Assembly (NCBI GenBank): GCA_964035545.1
Contig: OZ037770.1
Location: forward strand, 5,499,662-5,563,661
Direction: 5' to 3'
DNA: 64,000 bases
Source of the DNA: Bugula neritina
Taxonomy: Eukaryota; Bryozoa; Gymnolaemata; Cheilostomatida; Bugulidae
Shown: positions 1 to 34,900 of the stretch, one piece after another
Layout of the letters: each line of letters starts with the position of its first letter
Numbering within the stretch: the stretch's first letter is position 1
Translations under genes and position numbers: made by a program
Notes under the pieces: model-generated
What the model was told of the DNA's origin: nothing
The model's input: the letters and a program-made list of their open reading frames with translations, nothing else
The model's database searches: none

Positions 1-3000
1 CCACTGCTGGGTTAAAAACTGTGTCTCTCATAAAACTGATAACACAGTGTGAGAGCCGCATGCATTCTTGTATGCTATTAAGTGTTGTCTACATTCAACT
101 GGTTTACCATATTCACAGCGAGCTTTGTGCTTGTTGAAAACACCCAACTATGGCTATTTGGTTTAATGCAAGGTTGTATGTTTTTATTCATCACAATTTC
201 ACCTTTGATCGTTGATTATTAAATGTATCATAATTCTGACAATTAAATTGATATTATAATGCTTGTATGGGTTTATAAGGCTTTAATTGTATTTTGGTAT
301 AAATTTTCACATGCAATTGCAATTTAAATGATCCAAGCCTTGTTGGAAGTTTTTGGTTGCAACAATGAACAATAAATTAGAATAGAAATTTCCTTAAAAA
401 CTAGAATTTTGTGAATATAAATTCAGCAAATTTTTGGCAGTAAATATGCAATCAAATATATTTTGTTGGAATGTCATTTTAATTTCATAATTTTAACCTA
501 ATGAAACATAATTTTGAAAACTTGATAGGTTCTATTTGAGTGCTAATTACTTTGTTTATGTGAGCAACTAATAAACAAATTAGTAATGGTTGCTAAGGAG
601 AATTGTTTAATAACTGAATTATAAATTATCAAAGCAGCACATAACATGTTCCTTGCTCTTATATACTGATATGCTATCTTTATGAGCGTAATAAAAGTAA
701 TATAAGCACCTAATATAAGTTATAGTTCTTCAAATTACTAAAATTTAAACTTATGTTTCTGAACTGAAACTTAAAAATATAATTAAAAATGTTACTGCTG
801 ATTAGTTGAATAGTTTTTTTTAATATAATTATTGTAAAATTTTGCCCATCAACTATAATACTACTTGGAGACTAGCAGTGGAACGCATAATAATAATAAT
901 TGCTGACAAGCTATACAATCATTTACCTCTAGACTTATAATATGTCAGTCATGAACATATATGCTGACTGAGAATATGAGCATAATTATATGCACTAAGT
1001 AAATTATCAGGGCAATGGTACATTTTCAATGAATAAGTTTTATATAGTATTCTCTTATCAACTATGAAATCTTATTAAATACATGAATTCAATCAAATGT
1101 ATAACCAAATGCTGCTTAATAACAATAAATTTGTCTCAAGTCTTCCTCAAAACAATGACTTAGTAATAAAGTTCATACAATATATCACATCAAAATATCA
1201 TACATAATCATTTTTATATCCATGCTAATATTCACATTTTAGAAATTTTATGCATTACGCTATTGTCAAAATTATGAACATATAATTTAAATAAAATTAT
1301 TATTCATTTAAACTTTGAATAACATAATCATTAGGTTTAATTATACTAACTTCAATTGGTGTTCGACATGTCTTGATATGAGCTATTACTACGTGTATCT
1401 ACCTCCTGTTCAATGTCCCAATATTCGGCATCACCAGAAGGAGTAATTAAGATACGTACAACTATAGCTGCTGAGTAATAAAGAAAATGACTGTTGCTGA
1501 AGGCTAACTTGTTGTTGAAACATGCTTTACCCTCGTGATTCTCATCTCTAATAGTCAATATGTCAATAAATCTCTTGTTTGTTTAAAGGCTCTATCACTG
1601 TGAGAAGCTGGTGGTAAGATACTTAACCACTGCTGGGTTAAAAACTGTGTCTCTCATAAAACTGATAACACAGTGTGAGAGCCGCATGCATTCTTGTATG
1701 CTATTAAGTGTTGTCTACATTCAACTGGTTTACCATATTCACTGCAGCGAGCTTTGTGCTTGTTGAAAACACCCAACTATGGCTATCTGGTCTAATGCAA
1801 GGTTGCATGTTTTTATTCATCACAATTTCACCTTTGATCGTTGATTATTAAATGTATCATAATTCTGACAATAAAATTGATATTATAATGCTTGCATAGG
1901 TTTATAAGGCTTTAATTGTATTTTGGTATAACTTTTCACAATTGCAATTTAAATGATCCAACCCTTGTTAGAAGTTTTTGGTTGTAAAAATGAACTATAG
2001 ATTAGAATAGAAATTTTTTTGAATACTAGTATTTTGTAAATATAAATTCAGCAGATTTTTGGCAGTAAATATGCAACCGAATATATTTTGTTGGAATGTT
2101 GTTTTAATTTCATAATTCTAACCTAATGAAACATAACATTGAAAATTTGTTTATATCAGCAGCTAATAAACAAGTTGGTGATAGTTGCTACATTATGGAA
2201 ATGTTTATTACCCTATAAAATATAGATTATCAAAGCAGCACATAACATGTTCCCTGCTCTCATGTACTGATATACTATCTTTATGAGTGTAATAAAAATA
2301 ATATAAACACCTAATATAAGTTGTAATTCCTCAAACTACTAAAATTTAAACTTATGCTTCTGAACTGAAACTTAAAAATATAATTAAAAATGTTACTGCT
2401 GACCAGTTGAACAGGTTTTTTAATCTAATAATTGTAAAATTTCGCCCATCAACTATAATACTACTTGGAGACTAGCAGTGGAACGCATAATAATAATAAT
2501 TACTGACAGGCTATACAATCATTTACCTCTAGACTTATAATATGTCAGTCATGAACATATATGCTGACTGAGAATAAGAGCATAATTATATGCGCTAAGT
2601 AAATTATCAGGGCAATGGTACATTTTCAATGAATAAGTTTTATACAGTATTCTCTTATCAACTATGAAATCTTATTAAATACATGAATTAAATCAAATGT
2701 TTAACCAAATGCTGCTTAATAACAATTAATTTGTTTCAAGTCTTCCTCAAAACAATGACTTAGTAATAAAGTTCATACAATATATCACATCAAAATATCA
2801 TACATAACCATTTTTATATCCATGCTAATATTCACATTTTAGAAATTTTATGCATTACGCTATTGTCAAGATTATGAACAGATAATTTAAATAAAATTAT
2901 TATTCATTTAAACTTTGAATAACATAATCATTAGGTTTAATTATACTAACTTCAATTGGTGTTCGACATGTCTTGATATGAGCTATTACTACGTGTATCT

Positions 3001-3222
3001 ACCTCCTGTTCAATATCATAATATTCAGCATCACCAGAAGGAGTAATTAAGATACGTACAACTATATCTGCTGAGTGATAAAGATAATGACTGTTGCTGA
3101 GGCTAACTTTTTGTTGAAACATGCTTTACCCTCATGATTCTTATCTCTGATAGTCAATATGTCAATAAAACTGTTTGCTTAAAGGCTCTATCACTGTGAG
3201 AAGCTGGTGGTAAGAGACTTAA
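1..3222. repeat. tandem ~1.6 kb repeat, copies 1 and 2
   Basis: Two head-to-tail copies (1-1626 and 1627-3222) begin with the same sequence, ccactgctgggttaaaaact, and stay nearly identical along their length, with scattered substitutions and short indels. Each ends in a segment containing TTAA. The window starts exactly at a unit boundary, so more copies may lie to the left. A third, broken copy follows from 3996. The unit is AT-rich and has no long open frame. A short minus-strand frame near its right end is listed separately. Confidence 0.9.
1352..1558 (-). other. possible duplicated terminal exon (unrecognised)
   Basis: A 68-codon minus-strand frame in copy 1. Its last ~38 codons follow a plausible acceptor (TTATTACTCAG) and read IVVRILITPSGDAEYWDIEQ and onward to a stop. 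Copy 2 (about 2968-3070) keeps the same C-terminal frame with only a few residue changes. Since the whole unit is this similar, conservation alone is weak evidence for coding. No family was recognised. It may be the decayed last exon of a gene carried in the repeat, or chance. Confidence 0.2.
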
Positions 3223-3991
3223 AGGATTGCTCAATCTTAGTTTATTACGATCACATTATAATTATGAACTATAATTTAATGTGTATGCAAACAATTGTGG
3301 CTTTGCAAAGGGATATGTGCCTAGAAAATAGCTTTTCAAAATTCCAATTTTGAGGGCGGTAAAACTTTCAGCCATGAAAAAGAATAGCCTAATACGTGGC
3401 GTGTGGACGCCAGTAACTATGCTGCACGTGCTAACTATACCGCTAGTATTCAAGGTTGCTGAGCACAATATCAACCAATAACGCTCAAGCAGCTACAGTG
3501 CGCTAAATAGGTCAGCTTTGGTGTGCCCGTAATATTGCACAATCTGACCTAGTTTAGATCAATTGCAGGCATCCATCCTAAAGAACGCATGTTTTTGCAA
3601 TGCTTTTTTCTAATGTTTACAAGCAAAATATGGCCTAATGTTATTACATACATGTTATTTAAAATGTCAAAAAACTATAGATTGAGATAATTCACATTTG
3701 CACTTCTATAAATATACAAATTTCGAGCTGAAAGATCACATCTCACAGTCATATTTCTATAGTTATTCATTTGTATAGTCACGTGAACAGCAGGAATGCT
3801 GGCGCTGTTACGTCACATTTCCCAGCTCATTTCAAAATCGGCATTTTGGCTGTTACCAATCTACACCCTCAACTTCAACTAACTTTTTCTACCTTTGGTC
3901 AAATGCTTTTTGTCAATGCATGCTTAGAAAAACACAATATTATGTGTGTTTGACCTAAATGGCCATTTATTAGACAAGATAGAGCAATCCT
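3223..3991. mobile_element. TTAA-flanked MITE (piggyBac-like target)
   Basis: A 769-bp insertion flanked by TTAA on both sides (3219-3222 and 3992-3995). Its ends are inverted: AGGATTGCTCAATCTT on the left and the complement AGGATTGCTCTATCTT on the right. The equivalent junction between copies 1 and 2 (1623-1626) has a single uninterrupted TTAA, a natural empty site. TTAA duplication is typical of piggyBac-class transposases, although the terminal bases are not the usual CCY. The short internal frames do not resemble a transposase, so the element is non-autonomous. Confidence 0.85.
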
Positions 3992-6900
3992 TTAACCACT
4001 GCTGGGCTAAAAACTGTGCCTCTCTTCAAACTGATAACACAGCGTGAGAGCCGCATGCATTCTTGTATGCTATTAAGTGTTGTCTACATTCAACTGGTTT
4101 ACCATTATATTTGCTGCAGCGAGCTTTGTGCTTGTTGAATTAAGCACCCAACTATGGGTAGTTAGTATAGTAAAAGATTGTATGTGTATATTCATCATTT
4201 TTTCACCTCTGATGGTTGATTATTAAATGTATCATAATTCTGACCATAAAATTGATATTATAATGCTTGTATGGGTTTATAAGGCTTTAATTGTATTTTG
4301 GTATAACTTTTCACAATTGCAATTTAAATGATCCAAGCCTTGTTAGAAATTTTTGGTTGTAAAAATAAACTATAAATTAGAATAGAAATTTTTTTAAATA
4401 CTAGAATTTTGTGATTATAAATTCAGCAAATTTCGGCAGTAAATATGCAACCGAATATATTTTGTTGGAATGTTGTTTTAATTTCATAATTCTAACCTAA
4501 TGAAACATAACATTGAAAATTTGTTTACATCACCAGCTACACAGAGAGAAATATTAGTGCAGCGCTTGCACTAAAGTTGTTCAAAGAGCATTTTATTGTC
4601 GGTATAGCCTGCACCACACCTCTAATAGTTGTTAGACCTGCACTTATTTTGATGAAATTGAAAATTAATCCGATTAGTGTAAGCTGAAAAATATTTTGTA
4701 GTAGCTCTGAAACCACTTAGTTGTTAAGTCAACACTACTTTTCACAAGTATTACGTAATCATCTTCCCTAGGTCTGAATGAAGCTAAACAGTAGTTGATA
4801 GGAGCAGAAAGTGAGATCAATGCTACAACTAAATATGTTCAAGCAAAATTTTATTTACATAAGAATTACGGAACAATCGGCAGTTGTTTACCTAACAACA
4901 TTATTCGTTCACATGTGCACTAATGATGATCACAAACCTTTATAGGAAGCTAGGATAGAGTTGAACCCTACATTTGGGTCATTTCAATTGGTGCTTCCCA
5001 GTTAGATGCTATTTATACATTTTACGTGCAATTTATTTGAATACCATTGAAATATATGTGTATTTAAATAAATTTGAGTCAATTGTTTTTTATAATTGGC
5101 ACACAAATAAATTTCTTTGCTCTGCATAAACCTATTAATTTTGCATTTTCTATATTTTTTGTTTTTTGAAAAAATGTTATTATTAATGCTTTTTTTCAAC
5201 ACAAATTTGGAAAAATTTAAATATTATTGCAAATATATCATATTGTTGGTTATTTTATGTTTAGCAATTGATATGAAAGTTATATAAGGGTATATAGGTA
5301 TATAATACTTAGTACCAAAACAAAAAATACAACCTAACTGGGGAGCATATAAGTGGAATGAAACTCCTTCAACCTACTAGCTGTTTATGATTTCGAAATT
5401 TTTTTGAAGCCAAAACATTTTCAAATAGCTTGTTACCAGACTACTATTAAACATTGCCCCACTCCGTTTATCAAAGACTTAAGTTGAATTTATCAACAAA
5501 AAATTTCAACTGCACATATCTCTTGCATGGGTAGTTTAGGCTTCACTAGTCAATTTCATTCATGGAAAGGAAAGCCAACTAATTTAAAATGTGTGTAAAA
5601 GAGAGATCAGGGAGATGCACCATTAAACTCCAATGTACTCAGTTATCAGCAAATGTGTTTCAAACAAGAAGCTTAAAATTAACCATGAAGCAAGCTACTG
5701 AATAGTCAATTGTGGATCAGGTGAACCACTTTAAAAGCCTTTTGTAAACTTGTGTAAACTACCTGGTGGAACAAAAGAAGATGTTGCATAACAGAGCTAT
5801 AGTAAGGAAATATTTAAATTGTAATTCAAAGGCAAGAAACTGGCTTACCAAGCAGTGACAGAGCAAAGCAAAGGTTATTACGTAACAGCACATAGTTTTC
5901 ATTCACGGCTATTGACAGAAGAAATATTTTGCCGGCATAGTGAACACCAGAGGCTCAGACTAAGAGGTTGTGCTTTGAGATTCCATGAATTTGTGCTTCC
6001 AAACAACCCCACAACATGGAAAACATTGAATCATTTCATCACATGGGTAAAGATTGCAGCTACCTCTCAGAGATAGAAGATGATCACTTTCTTTCAGAGT
6101 TAGGAACTGAAGTCATTGCAGCAAAAGGTAAGCCCAATCATTTGCTTAACGTTGTCATTTGATATCACAATGACAGTATGACTATTGCTGTAGACAGATA
6201 ATTGAATTTGTGCAACCATAACTTTTAAGAGACCACATTGACTAATAATTCCCAAACTACTCTATTCCTATATCAATTTGATATGAGTTTTCCTGTGACA
6301 ATCTATTTTCAAAAAATTTAGTGTTTTATTTCCACTTCACCTTCTAGCAATTTGTGCTAAATTCATTAATTTGAATTCCCTCCCCCATTGTAAAAGTATT
6401 GTTAATAATGCAGTTTAGCAGCCTACAAGTAGTTATTAGCCTCAATCAGCTGCCAAGCTAGCTTCTTGTTTTATAGCTAAGTACCAAAATGCCAATATTA
6501 GTGGTGAGTTGGCAAAGTTGGCAAAGTTTTTCATTAACTTCCGTGCCACCAGTTTATTCTTTTATTTATCTTTGCACAGCACAATTAAATATAAAAACAT
6601 GTTTAAGTAGCAATATTTTTCTTGGTAGTACTTTATTTGTTTTTCAATTTATAGACATACTGAAACTTATCAACATCTGTTATCTCAATATGAGGGGTCC
6701 ATATAAAATGCTGACCCCAGCTTAAATTGTGATTCACTGACATTTTGAGATAATTTTAATGCGGAGAAGCTTCTATTAACTAAACTAATTATGCTCAACA
6801 GCTCTTGCATTTGTAATTAAGAAAGAAGTAAAATAAAATGATGGCAAAAATTGTTAGTAAATTTTGATAAGCTCAAACTAACCCAAACACTACGCAACAT

Positions 6901-7224
6901 AATGATCATAAGTTTGCCAAAGCCTGTATGGTTATTCAGAATCAAATGATTGGTACGATGGTGCTGAAAATATGCTGAAAGATTCATAGCCAACATCATT
7001 GATACTATTAGTTTTGGCCTTAGACTTCAGCTTCTTCAAAGTTGAACGTAATTTATTTACCCTGCTTGTGATTGTATATCTTAACCAAATGTTTACTGTT
7101 TATACTAATACAGTTTAAATATTACCCAACTTTTATCTTTTGTTGTAGATCCCATAACATTTTTAAGACCATGCACTCAAAGATGCTGAATAGGAGCACA
7201 AAAAAGAATTTGACCGCTACAAAA

Positions 7225-7512
7225 CTTTGAATCATGCTGAGACCTTCAGCCTGCAAGCAGGCGCACTCACCACTACATTACAAGCGTCACTGGGTGCTCT
7301 CGACACTACACCTCACCCACTTCTCAAGAACCCAGCTGCCCTTTTTATACCACTTCTTCAGGCTTTCCTGGCCACTCAACTCCTCTTGGAGTACTACCAC
7401 ACTTTACTAACTGCTGGAATTAGTTATAAAACTTCCCCCTCCCCCCTCCCGTACTTGGGTTACCATCACGGACCTCGGACTTGCACACAGGTGTGCTAAC
7501 CATTACACACCA
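7225..7512 (-). repeat. tRNA-like (SINE-type) remnants
   Basis: On the minus strand two stretches look tRNA-derived. About 7445-7512 has an A-box-like TGTAATGGTTAGCAC. About 7225-7300 has TAGTGGTGAGTGCGCCTGC followed by AGGTCTCAGC. Both lack complete acceptor and T stems, so they are decayed SINE-type pieces and not functional tRNAs. Confidence 0.45.
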
Positions 7513-7854
7513 CAACTGCTTGGTTATCGCTACACTACAGAGCAAGAATGTATAATGACACACACTATGGTCTTAGCAGGTTCTGTTAATATTGAGAAAG
7601 GTTAACTGAATTTACAGTCGTAGAAAAATTCTGCAAATGTTTATTTTCATGTTTTTTTTCTTATTTTAATCTTTAGAAGTTATTTTTTGTTGCATTTCTT
7701 ATATTCAACTATCATATACAATAAAATCCACATTACTATACTCTCATACTGGTTAGAAGTTATGACAAGTTAGTTCAGAGTGATCAGTAATAATTTTTGC
7801 AGAAGCTTATTTCCAACTAAAATTAGAGCAGCATGGAACATTTATAAGTTCAGC

Positions 7855-8070
7855 TTTGAATATAACTTAGTTCAGCATTGAGCATATCTAAGATCATCAT
7901 TGAACAGAAATAAGATCATCATTAAACATATATAATATCACTATTGAACATAAATAAGATCACTATTAAACATATATAATATCACTATTGAACATAAATA
8001 AGATCACTATTAAACATATATAATATCACTATTGAGCATAAATAAGATCACCATTGAAAATATATAAGCT
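7855..8070. repeat. 44-bp minisatellite
   Basis: About five imperfect half-units alternate 'aataagatcactattaaaca' with 'tataatatcactattgaaca', giving a composite period of 44 bp (for example catatataat at 7927 and again at 7971). It lies inside the TA-flanked element, near its right end. Confidence 0.8.
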
Positions 8071-8974
8071 CACCGTTGAACATAATTTGGCTCATTGTGA
8101 TAAATACAAAGAATCAACTTCACAACTCTTTATATCAACATTGATCTAACATACTATTCACTGTGAACAGTACCTGACACTAATTTCTATTCACTGCTGG
8201 TCAATTTAGGAGCAAAAAAACGAGCTGTTTTAGTTGTCAGCTAATGTTCACTCTAACACTAATATTTCTCTCTGTGTAATAAACTAGTTAGTGATAGTTG
8301 CTACATTATGGAGTTGTCTATTACCCTATAAAATATAAATTATCAAAGCAGCACTTGACATGTTCCTTGCTCTCATATACTGATATGCTATCTTTATGAG
8401 CGTAATAAAAATAATATAAACACCTAATATAAGTTATAGTTCTTCAAACTAGTAAAATTTAAACTTATCTTTCTGAACTAAAACTTAAAAATATAATTAA
8501 AAATGTTACTGCTGAGCAGTTGAATAGTTTTTTAATCTAATTATTGTAAAATTTTGCCCAGCAACTAAAATACTACTTGGAGACTAGCAGTGGATCACAT
8601 AAATATAATAATTGCTGACAGGCTATACAATCATTCATTCTAACATTATAATATGTCAGTCATGAACATATACGCTGACTGAGTAAATAATTATATGCAC
8701 TAATAACTTGCTGTTATACATTATTCGCTCCTTTCTGAGCTGATAACATAATAAGAAGGTTTTAGCGTTAAGAGGAATTATGACAGATAGACCATGAAAT
8801 TTGACCTCTGGAATAGTTTCATGTCTTTAAATAAAGCAATGCAGTTGCTATACAAGATATATTTATTATAGGTAAATTACCCTAGGGCAATAATACGTTA
8901 TCAGTGATTAAGTTATTATATAATATTATCTGATTAACTATAAAATCCTAATGTAGCACATATGCTACTCTGGG

Positions 8975-9926
8975 CCTAACAGGGTTTCTGCAGTCGCAAT
9001 ATTATAAAAAGTTAAGAATTCAAACAAACTATATCATTGTTAAAAACTACCAAAAGAATTTTGTACTTAACAGTACCATCCATATTGACAATATACCTCT
9101 CTCACCTAGCTCAGAAATAAAATTTTTAGGTGTAGTCATTGACAATAACCTAAACTGGTGTGCTCATATAAATTCTTTAAGGACTCAGCTCAACAAAGTA
9201 ACTGGTATGATATACTTAGCTTCAAAGTTTTTACCATACAAAGCTTTGATTTTATTATATAACAGTCTGATAAACAGCAAACTTACATATTGCTTAGAAG
9301 CCTGGGGAAATGCCCCTAAAACCCATCTGAACAAGTTGCTTTTAATTCAAAAACGCATTATTCGCATTATTTTCCACAAATCACCTACTGAACACACGTC
9401 ACCTCTATTTATCAAAGCAGAAATTCTTCCTATTGATCTCTTGTATATCTACCGTCTATGTCTTCTTGGTCATTCAGCTTATTATACTCCATCTCACACC
9501 AAACAACCACCAACTTACCTCACCAGACATTCTGAACTTTCCTTACCCTTACCTCTCTCTACCTCCGCAGCAGGTCATCGTCAAGTGTCCTACCAGATGT
9601 CTAGCAATTGGAATAAACTACCTCTGGCTTTAAGACATCATCAAAGCTTTGCCACATTTAAAATATTGTTGAAAAAGCACCTACTAAAATCTTTAACTTA
9701 ATCTGAATAAATAGTTCCCACTATTTTTTCAACTGCCACTTGGGCCCCGCTCCTTGAATAGCTATGCTACTGAGCACATGGGCCCCCATCTTGACTTCGA
9801 TTAATATTATATATAAATTGAATTTAGCTCTTTTTGTGTTACTGTTTTGTATTTTTTTTGTCCTTTTGTTCTTTTGTTTATTTTTTGATGGAAATAAAGA
9901 AACAAACAAACAAATAAATAAACAAA
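8975..9926 (+). mobile_element. 5'-truncated non-LTR retrotransposon (RT C-terminus)
   Basis: An open frame running from about 8987 to a stop at 9699-9701 encodes the end of a LINE-type reverse transcriptase ORF. It contains EIKFLGVVIDNNLNW, then LINSKLTYCLEAWG and LLLIQKRIIRII, the usual order in the thumb/C-terminal part of jockey/CR1-like ORF2 proteins. It ends with a NWNKLPLALR motif and an F-type tail typical of these families. The upstream RT palm and endonuclease are missing. The sequence ends in an A-rich tail of aaacaaacaaataaataaac units (about 9890-9926), the expected 3' end of a LINE insertion. It sits inside the third tandem copy. No intact target-site duplication was found. Confidence 0.85.
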
Positions 9927-10449
9927 TGCTGCCTAACAACAATAATTTTGTCTCAAGTCTTCTTCAAAACAATTACTCAATAATAAAGTTTATATATTAT
10001 AGGCTTGACCACCTTTGGTCACCTCTCACTGCCGTGGTGCTTTGAGGGTGGCGTATAAATAACATATTGACATATATACACTTATGAGACGTGTTCTCAT
10101 ATACAGAAGCATATTTTATGAACGCTTTTTGCTAGTTTCTGAGTAAAATACACCACATGTAAGCTACAAATGGAAGCAAAATTCTTACCAGCCTCTTTAG
10201 TCTTTGTCCATATTGTTGAGTTTGACTTGAACCGAAATTTATAAATAGTGGCTTGTTAACTGCTCAGCAAGGTGTGATTGAGATGTGACCAGCTGCTGAG
10301 TAGTGAAGATAATGATTGGTTGTTGAGACTAACTGGTTATAGAGACCTACTTTACCCTCGTGATTCTTATCTCTAAGATGATGGATACGTCAATGAAACT
10401 CCCCTTTGTTTAATCAAGTCTTACACATTATGAGAAACTGCATGGTGGT

Positions 10450-11026
10450 GCATTGTTTGCTCATAACTTATTACAGTCTTATCTATATGTTATTGAAAGA
10501 TTATATATGAGTGTTATTATTGTTTGCTTATATTAATAACTAAAAAAATTATTTAGTAATAGTTGCTATAAAGTTGTTTATCAACTTATTAAAATTCCAA
10601 ACTGGTTTTAAACAAATTAACAATTATGAACTGATATGCTATTTTTAAGAGATCAATAAACATAATCTAACACTTGAAATGACTAGAATTTAAACTTAAA
10701 TTAAATTAAATTATTACACTCTATAACTTAGCAATAGCAAACTACACAATAATCACCTTTACATGACTAGTATTATTATGTACTAGCAGCAAAATAGTTA
10801 TAAATACATGACAGTAATATTGTAACCAACATTTAAAGTGCCAGGCTACAACTTACAACTACCTATTGTCATTAAATAAAGAATACTATAGTGCTATCAA
10901 ATACAACGGTTGTAATTATTAGTTGTATATCCATGGAGTTGGAGATGCAAAATACTGTTGAATAAAATATTTTTTTGCTAATGCATAATAAAACTCTGTT
11001 TGCTGCTTGCTTAATAGTTGAAACAA
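10450..11026. other. AT-rich spacer, nothing recognised
   Basis: Low-complexity AT-rich DNA between the tandem array and the first CARF exon. No coding exon, RNA gene or clear repeat was seen. The missing upstream CARF exons were looked for here and not found. Confidence 0.5.
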
Positions 11027-11300
11027 TATAAATTATACAATAAATAGTACTGATTCAACCTTCACACAGTGTGGCTCTACTCCCCCCTTTCAGGACACAT
11101 TGTGCTAAAAACTTTATAGCCAAATATGGGCTTTATCTTAGTGAGGAAAATATTTATGAGTTATTTAGTTTTACTGGGCAAAAACATCAACATATGAACT
11201 ACTTTCATCGTGTTGACCTTTAAATTGGCAGCGAATTTTCTCAAAATTTATGATAAAAATGTAATTTGGGATTCAACTAGCTCAACCTTCATCTATGAGA
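11027..11300 (+). repeat. dispersed repeat, copy 1
   Basis: About 270 bp that recurs in the same orientation at 21822-22100. Shared landmarks, in order: an 'ataaatRgtactgRttcaac' start, 'ccccc', 'atgggctYtat...ttagtgag', 'caacatatga' and a final 'gattcaact'. No coding capacity was seen. It lies 145 bp upstream of the first CARF exon found. Confidence 0.7.
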
Positions 11301-11444
11301 AATGACTTTTTTTGGTGAAGTTATTTGAATGACAGAATTTATTAAAATGCTGCAAAGCAAAAATATTTTCAAAATCTTTGGTAATCCTTTTCAAATAGTA
11401 GCCTACTAACATGCTGCATGCATTAAAATTTGAGTTCTTTATAG

Positions 11445-34585
<23,141 letters not shown>

Positions 34586-34900
34586 TAGAGTTACATAATA
34601 TAAAATGTTATATAACATACAGTTTGACACTCTTGTAACATATATACATCGTATGACAGACACCGAGTGTTGTTGACATCACCTTTACACCGTCCACTGC
34701 AGCATTAGCTCTTAGTTTGTAGTTAGAAGTTTTTTTTTGTAAAACTTATCTGATAGTTTTGAAACTAGTTGACTTTCACCTGATAGTTAAAAGTATGTAT
34801 ATATTCGTTGTATTAATTCTTATGATAAAATTAATACATAATGCACAAATTTCCTTGTTTTTTGTATTTTATTTTAATAAAACTAATTTGAAATGTAGAT
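34586..34900 (+). other. CARF 3' UTR with poly(A) signal
   Basis: The stop codon at 34583-34585 is followed by about 290 bp of AT-rich sequence with AATAAA at 34876-34881. This is the most likely cleavage signal for the CARF transcript. Confidence 0.6.

Larger units (their letters stand above)
4540..8276. mobile_element. 3.7 kb DNA element with 20-bp perfect TIRs, TA target
   Basis: The ends are perfect 20-bp inverted repeats: CACAGAGAGAAATATTAGTG at 4540-4559, with its complement at 8257-8276. They are bracketed by TA at 4538-4539 and 8277-8278. Copy 2 has the uninterrupted sequence cagctaataaac at this point, giving an empty site with a single TA. TA duplication fits Tc1/mariner-like or related superfamilies. 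No transposase could be read inside; the longest frame (5855-6076, +) is unrecognised. The interior also holds tRNA-like remnants and a 44-bp minisatellite, so it is probably a composite non-autonomous element. Confidence 0.8.
3996..10450. repeat. third copy of the 1.6 kb unit, interrupted
   Basis: Pieces of the same tandem unit at 3996-4539, 8279-8950 and 9925-10440 are colinear with copies 1 and 2. They are separated by a 3.7 kb TA-flanked element, a ~170 bp insertion near 8703-8870 and a LINE fragment. The right end is the most diverged part; it still carries the segment 'taccctcgtgattcttatctct' in modified surroundings. Confidence 0.75.

Noticed and set aside
3771..3953. Short frames in the TTAA element as a transposase
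   Set aside because: Only 60-70 codons and no DDD/E or zinc-binding motifs.
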